Source: Ulva prolifera
Lineage: Eukaryota; Chlorophyta; Ulvophyceae; Ulvales; Ulvaceae
DNA length: 64,000 nucleotides
NCBI GenBank assembly: GCA_023078555.1
Contig: CM041200.1
Span: 4,740,936 to 4,804,935 of the forward strand
Direction: 5' to 3'
In this document: in pieces, positions 59,801-64,000 of the stretch
Numbering within the stretch: position 1 is the first letter of the stretch
Layout: the number at the start of each line of letters is the position of its first letter
The notes under the pieces: generated by a model
What the model saw: the letters and a program-made list of their open reading frames with translations, nothing else
Told to the model about the DNA's origin: nothing
Databases searched by the model: none
Made by a program: the position numbers and the translations under genes

Positions 59801-60623
59801 TATGTGCCAATGATCTGTAATGAGTTACATTTCGGAAGGAGTTCCTTCTGTTGCTCGTCCGTTGCTTGGCCCACAATTGCGGGCATGAACATCTGCAGGT
59901 AACCGGCCTCGCTGATTTACAATATCCAGCCAGTGGTTGGATGCTCTGAAGGTGTCTGAGCAAGAGTACATGCTGTCAATTATCATTGCAGCGATGGTGT
60001 GAACGTTGCCGATGAGCAGCGGACAGCACCGTGTTGCCTGCTCTGACCAGTAGATGCTGTGCAACAGCAACACGCGCTCATCAGCGACACGGACGCACCC
60101 CGATGTGCAGCTCCAAGCCCCCAGGAAAGTCAAGCATTATGCGGATAACGAGGGCGTCGTCGACCGTGATCTCTCTTTTCGTCATCTTGATCCAGATCTG
60201 TGTCGCTGCGCGCAAGGCGCCTATGTATTCTTCATTGCGGGTGAGGAAGTATCGGCGATCCTTCCTCGACCAAGGAAGCTGTTCCAGCTCCTTTGCAAAC
60301 TTAAATCTGCAAACCGTCTGGCATCGCTATTATTTCTTCCGCGAACGGGGCTTGAGCTCCCTTTGGCAGCACTTCAGCAGGTCACAACAAGAACAGCGCC
60401 ACAGCGAAAGATCGGAACAAACTTGAAGGGAGACTTGAGCACAGGATAAGTGTATAGGAGCACGCCTGCGATCGATATTTTCTTGGCTGTCATTGATGTA
60501 GACACTGAGCTTGGCCACGTCGAACGTCGCTTTCCCACGCTCTGCTCTAGCGTCTTCGACCGGGTTATTCTGCTGAGATCGAATGACATCAGTCACAGCT
60601 TTTTGTGTCTGCCGGATGTCCAT
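56886..60623 (-). CDS. ACX: Peroxisomal acyl-CoA oxidase
   Basis: The enzyme performs the first step of peroxisomal beta-oxidation, oxidising acyl-CoA with FAD and giving hydrogen peroxide. The start is taken at ATG 60623 (MDIRQTQKAVTDVIRS, ERGKATFDVAKLSVYI). Exons follow to 56886, with edges approximate. Landmarks in order: FAKELEQLPWSRKDRRYFLT (about 60300), IIGTYAQTELGHGT (about 59800), TKWWPGGLAKTSTHAIVMAR, GPKFGYNGVDNGFMRFDHV, CGGHGYSVLSGLP with the catalytic glutamate in WEGDNNVLL (about 58040), and DSWAFTDYELNSALGKADG. It ends in SKM, a peroxisome-import (PTS1) signal variant. Several introns are long; one holds a 32-33-bp minisatellite (59160-59254) and one a copy of the repeat found at 61.9 kb. 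Confidence 0.94.
57190..57228 (-). repeat. Truncated copy of the 61.9-kb dispersed repeat
   Basis: The plus strand reads AGTAAAGTAAATCCGAATTT then GCTGAGCCGT, matching the end of the repeat at 61859-61888 with a few substitutions. It lies in the last intron of acyl-CoA oxidase. Only the terminal part of the repeat is present, as in a 5'-truncated retroposed copy. Confidence 0.7.
59160..59254. repeat. Intronic minisatellite, 3 units of 32-33 bp
   Basis: The unit GGCAGTTGTTGCAGCGCGC(A/T)GCCATCGCATC repeats three times in an intron of acyl-CoA oxidase with a single variable base. Confidence 0.92.
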
Positions 60624-60710
60624 ATTGTCGTGCGATTGACTTTGACGACTCCACGTGTGAGCTGGGCAAAGAATGGGAAGCTTGGTCGGCAGGACGGCTA
60701 CAGCCTTCAA

Positions 60711-61855
60711 AAGCTTGCGAGATTGGGACGGACACAGCTAGCTATCGCGTGTTGACAATTGATGTGCACGGCGTAGCGACACGTGTTGACGCTGAATTTT
60801 GCGCGGCCTCACTGTTCGAGCGCGCCTGACCCAAGAACCAGGTCGGGTGTGCGTTTACCTCGCCTGGAATATGGTATGCCCAGAGTCACACAGAATTAGC
60901 GCAAGCAGCGTGAAGCTTAGGAGAACCTGTGTTGAGGGATTGCAGTTGGCGAGAGACTACGCCGACCAATCTGACGTGCAAATACGCAACACAGCGTGCT
61001 GACGCGTGTCCGAGCCTGTGGACGGCATCGCAGAGATTAGGTGGCGCATTGGGCAGCCGGTGGTGCATGCACAATGATAGCAGCAGCATCCTGATGTCGT
61101 TCGGCTCAGCCTGTTTGCCGCAAGACCACGCGATGATTTGCAGGAACGCACTGCAGAAGGCAGTGCTCATGAGCAGCGATCTCAGGAGCACCGTCACAGA
61201 GGCGAACCACCCCACCCCTGGAATAGCTGGAAAGCGGTTGCAGATCAGGTGGCACTGTTGTTTGACCGATGACGACCTGCGATGCACAGTGCATGCACGT
61301 CGCAGGCCATTTGTGCACCGTGGAGTTGAGGTGCGCAGCACGAGCCTCACGTGTGTTACAAGGACAAAGGCAGCAAGGCGGGCAGCACTGCGAAAGGAGC
61401 AAGCAGACGAAGCAAACACCAAGACACCCACGCACATCTCACCCATCACCGGCGCAGCAAGCGACACAGATCCGCAGACCGCCAAGCACACACCCACGTG
61501 TGCAAGTGCGCCGCCAGGACGTGCACAGCCTCCGCTGCAGAGTGCCACACCAGGCACTTCTGCAGCAGCTTGCTGTCCTCAAAATCTGAGATCGTCTGTG
61601 GTTCCTCGCAAGTCTTGCTCAGATATATATCCCACTTGCTTTGCCGTTGCAACGCTGCACATGTGCCGCGCAAGCTCGCGCCCCCACGCCCCCACCCTCC
61701 ACCGCCTTGACATATCGCCCCTACCAATGCATGCCTGCGACCTCCTGGCCATTCTGTCGGCTTGAACCTGGTAGACAATCACGGGACAGAGGAAAGCACA
61801 CAAGCTCCAGGAAGTCCATCATGATTCGTGCACCGGTCCCATGCATCGGGCCCGG
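60711..61855. other. Intergenic stretch upstream of acyl-CoA oxidase
   Basis: This should contain the acyl-CoA oxidase promoter near 60.65-60.9 kb. Long overlapping frames on both strands (60929-61765 plus and 61557-60886 minus) show no family motif and mostly mirror one another. No gene is claimed. Confidence 0.4.
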
Positions 61856-62150
61856 CTGTAAAGTAAAGTAAATCTGAGTTTACTGAGCCGTATCCTATTG
61901 GACATTGACAACTCTGAATTAACGGGACCACATATGCCGAAGGGGTAAACCACCTGGAAATCCCCCTCAGACGGCCGTACGCAACTCACAGGGCCTCCTC
62001 CTGTGCTAAGCGAGGTGGTCACGTACGGCCGTTTCGATTCCCCAAAGCGCACGCAAAATCGAACCCATGACCTCCTGAAACGGAGGGGGTAGCTTTTAAT
62101 CCGTCCTCAACCCATTGGACCCTGTTCTTAAAGGGGCCCAAACCGTTGTA
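61856..62150 (-). repeat. Dispersed repeat with tRNA-like head and hairpin (SINE-like)
   Basis: Read on the minus strand, the left end (about 62130-62065) resembles a class II tRNA. It has a TCC/GGA D-stem, a long variable arm CCTCC...GGAGG, and a box-B-like GGTTCGATT, but weak anticodon and T stems. The middle has a perfect 11-bp inverted repeat (ACGGCCGTACG at 61971-61981 and its complement at 62022-62032) with an inner CACAGG/CCTGTG stem. The right end is a short repetitive tail (TTTACTTTACTTTACAG). A truncated copy of that end is at 57190-57228. Together these fit a tRNA-derived SINE, although a decayed tRNA gene beside another repeat is possible. Confidence 0.5.
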
Positions 62151-63254
62151 GGTCAGCGGTCAATCCACTGCATGGGCTATCCAGGGGAGGATGGGCAACA
62201 CAGAGCTGCGTGAGAGTGGCATGCTGCCGGGAGTACTGGCAGGGCCACACTACCTTCTCGGCGGATGGACGAGATGCTCTATGCTTGTCCGCTACAGCTC
62301 AGGTCCGAGTCCAGGCGTGTACACCAGAGCCCAGGCAGGTCACAGCAGGTCTTCTCAAGCTGATGAGGACACGTTCAGTGCACCCACTCTCAATTCGCAG
62401 ACAGTGTCACGGACACAGATCTGTTTGCATGTGGTGTGCTACAACACAACGGGCGCAAGGTGCTCAAGATATCGCAAATTAGCTCCAGATGGTTTTCTGC
62501 ATGTGCTGTCAATCCTGAGAGAGTGTGTGCTAAACCAAACATAATGGAAATTTGATGTCCACCTGAACTCTCAGATTAGAGGCCTTCACAAGCCGTCGTG
62601 TTCCAAACATCGCAGATGAAGGACAGGCCAGGAGATGCATGCTGCTGCACATGAGCTCGCGGTCAACAAGATGCTTGACGCGTGCAAGCCAAGCGCTGAG
62701 CCTGTCGTGCATCATAGCTCAAGATCAGACGTGAATGCACAGGCCCAGACTGGATACACTAGGCGTCCTCCAGCTGGTGTAGGGAGTGCGTGCAATGCAC
62801 CCGCACTGTTTCATGCACCCAACGCAGCATAGGGGGCAACACTGCATTCACGTGTGTTGATTGACAGCATAGCAGGCGCAGTACACAGCCCTGAACAGTG
62901 CTGCTGCGCAAGAATGCATACCGCGGGCATCCCCGAGAACATACTTGCAGTGATGGAGATCCTGGCAGTGCAGCGGTGATCAAGGCATGCACCTCGATAG
63001 TCTGTCAAAGACTCACGTTTGTTCCCGTCGAGGCCTGGTGAACACATAAGCTGTGGTGTTGGCTAAACATGCCATACACATACGACAGCTGTTAGGCACA
63101 GTCCAGGGCCTCCTATGGATCATGAAGCGATTGAGGAACGGATATGGACACAAAAATGGAGCATGGCTGTGCATGGAGCTATTCTGACACAGTTCTGTTC
63201 AAGGAACGCTCATAGATTGCACTGCATTGCTGCCCGGATGGTTTTGGATGATTT
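62151..63254. other. Intergenic stretch
   Basis: No gene, RNA or strong repeat is visible between the SINE-like repeat and the ankyrin gene. Short frames on both strands lack family motifs. Confidence 0.45.
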
Positions 63255-63982
63255 CTACAATGCGCGAATTCCAAATGCACTTTGTGTCTGTGTGGCTGCC
63301 ATTTTGTCGTCCCACAGCTCGGATTTTTGCTTGAGCTTCCCTTGCTTATGCAATTCTTCCATGTCATATAGGAAGTCTTTCATCTCGCTTGAAATCTTGG
63401 GCTGCGTGACAGGCGCGGTACATCAGGTATTGGGGCAGACAGACACTCGGGCAAGCGCTACATAGACCGCAATGGAGGCGCTTCCAAGAGCATGTGCTGA
63501 ACTGCAGTTGTGCCCACAGTCCAGGCGTTGCTAAGAGTGTCGTGTACTGCAAGCTGCTAAAGGGATCACACCACCATTTTTGCAGTCCGATTGTTTGCAT
63601 TCCTGGCCATCACATCTGCTCCACGTTCACACAGTGCTTTTGCGACGTCCAAATTTCCACACTTGGCAGCGATATGTAACGGCGTGTTACCGGCTTTGTC
63701 CTTGCTGCCAATTGGTATGCCCAAGGCGAGGAGCTCAACGCACAGCTGACAGGTACCTCCCTCAGCAGCACACTTGTGGACGAGAGTCCGTTGCTGATCA
63801 TCGACCACGGCTGCTGGGTCTTGGTGAGTTCGTTTGATGCATGCAGCTGCAGCTTTGGGCAGCCCAGCTTCGACCATGCGCTTGTACTCAATGTCCAGCA
63901 TGTCTAGGACAGACTGCTTGACGACGCCAACCAGGGCCGCAAGTACCATGTCATCCTGTTCGTCACGAGCCTGGCGTGCCAT
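63255..63982 (-). CDS. Small ankyrin-repeat protein
   Basis: Two exons fit in phase, 63982-63575 and 63401-63255 (donor GTGGTG, acceptor CACGCAG), giving 184 residues. Residues about 60-135 form two to three ankyrin repeats; AGNTPLHIAAKCGNLDVAKA is a textbook repeat, and QQRTLVHKCAAEGGTCQLCV and ERGADVMARNANNRTA flank it. The N-terminus is helical (MARQARDEQDDMVLAALVG). The C-terminal exon is charged and helical (SSEMKDFLYDMEELHKQGK), ending FGIRAL. Ankyrin repeats mediate protein binding, and no catalytic domain is present. ATG 63982 is 18 bases from the window edge, so an upstream exon with an earlier start cannot be excluded. Confidence 0.75.
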
Positions 63983-64000
63983 ATTTGTTGCATTCGTCCC

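Noticed and set aside
60929-61765. Long plus-strand frame of 278 codons and an overlapping minus-strand frame
   Set aside because: No recognisable motif, low-complexity content, and open frames on both strands at once. No splice partners could be found, so this is probably chance openness in GC-rich DNA.
62065-62135. A functional tRNA gene on the minus strand
   Set aside because: The D-stem, variable arm and box B are suggestive, but the anticodon and T stems do not pair properly, and it sits inside a repeat with another copy nearby.
1-64000. CRISPR array, prokaryotic operon or bacterial contamination
   Set aside because: No regularly spaced repeats of that kind exist. The genes are intron-bearing and eukaryotic throughout, including the stretches between them.

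Overview
The window looks like nuclear DNA of a green alga (Chlorophyta). Every protein-coding gene that can be followed is split by short spliceosomal introns. The recognisable genes are eukaryotic: WDR70, ARMC9, asparagine synthetase, peroxisomal acyl-CoA oxidase, PSMG2/PAC2, holocarboxylase synthetase and a scramblase. Exons are GC-rich. Several genes (a plant-type biotin ligase, an RraA-like protein, a FAMeT/BACK/discoidin protein) suggest the green lineage, and the ARMC9 gene suggests an organism with basal bodies. The species cannot be named from the sequence alone. Donor sites mostly begin GTG, and acceptors are almost always TGCAG.

Layout. Positions 1-8831 are a pile-up of Ty1/copia LTR retrotransposons: the 3' end of element A on the + strand, a pol fragment B on the - strand, and a nearly complete but broken element C on the - strand. 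Positions 8957-10162 carry a coiled-coil protein with a possible nuclease-like domain. Positions 10.2-16 kb are sparse, with a broken Aurora-like kinase fragment and simple repeats. From 16 to 25 kb there is a biotin-protein ligase (+), a membrane protein of unknown function (-), an RraA-like aldolase-family protein (+) and a FAMeT/BACK/discoidin protein (+). Positions 25.6-32.9 kb hold a large HEAT-type exportin, best matched to exportin-6 (-), followed by the proteasome assembly chaperone PSMG2 (-). The spliceosome/DNA-damage WD40 protein WDR70 (37.4-41.6 kb, +) and asparagine synthetase (44.1-47.6 kb, +) come next. Then follow a mitochondrial-type scramblase (48.5-50.0 kb, -), a new 135-residue three-exon gene (50.5-51.3 kb, +), ARMC9 (53.1-56.8 kb, +) and acyl-CoA oxidase (56.9-60.6 kb, -). 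A hairpin-bearing tRNA-like repeat (61.9-62.2 kb) and an ankyrin-repeat protein (63.3-64.0 kb, -) close the window.

The genes form no operon or single pathway. They are ordinary nuclear housekeeping and metabolic genes on both strands. Exon borders were read by eye from reading-frame continuity, conserved protein motifs and GT-AG sites. For RraA, asparagine synthetase, WDR70, the scramblase, ARMC9, the 135-residue gene, the coiled-coil gene, the membrane protein and the ankyrin protein, the exon lengths add up to an open frame.
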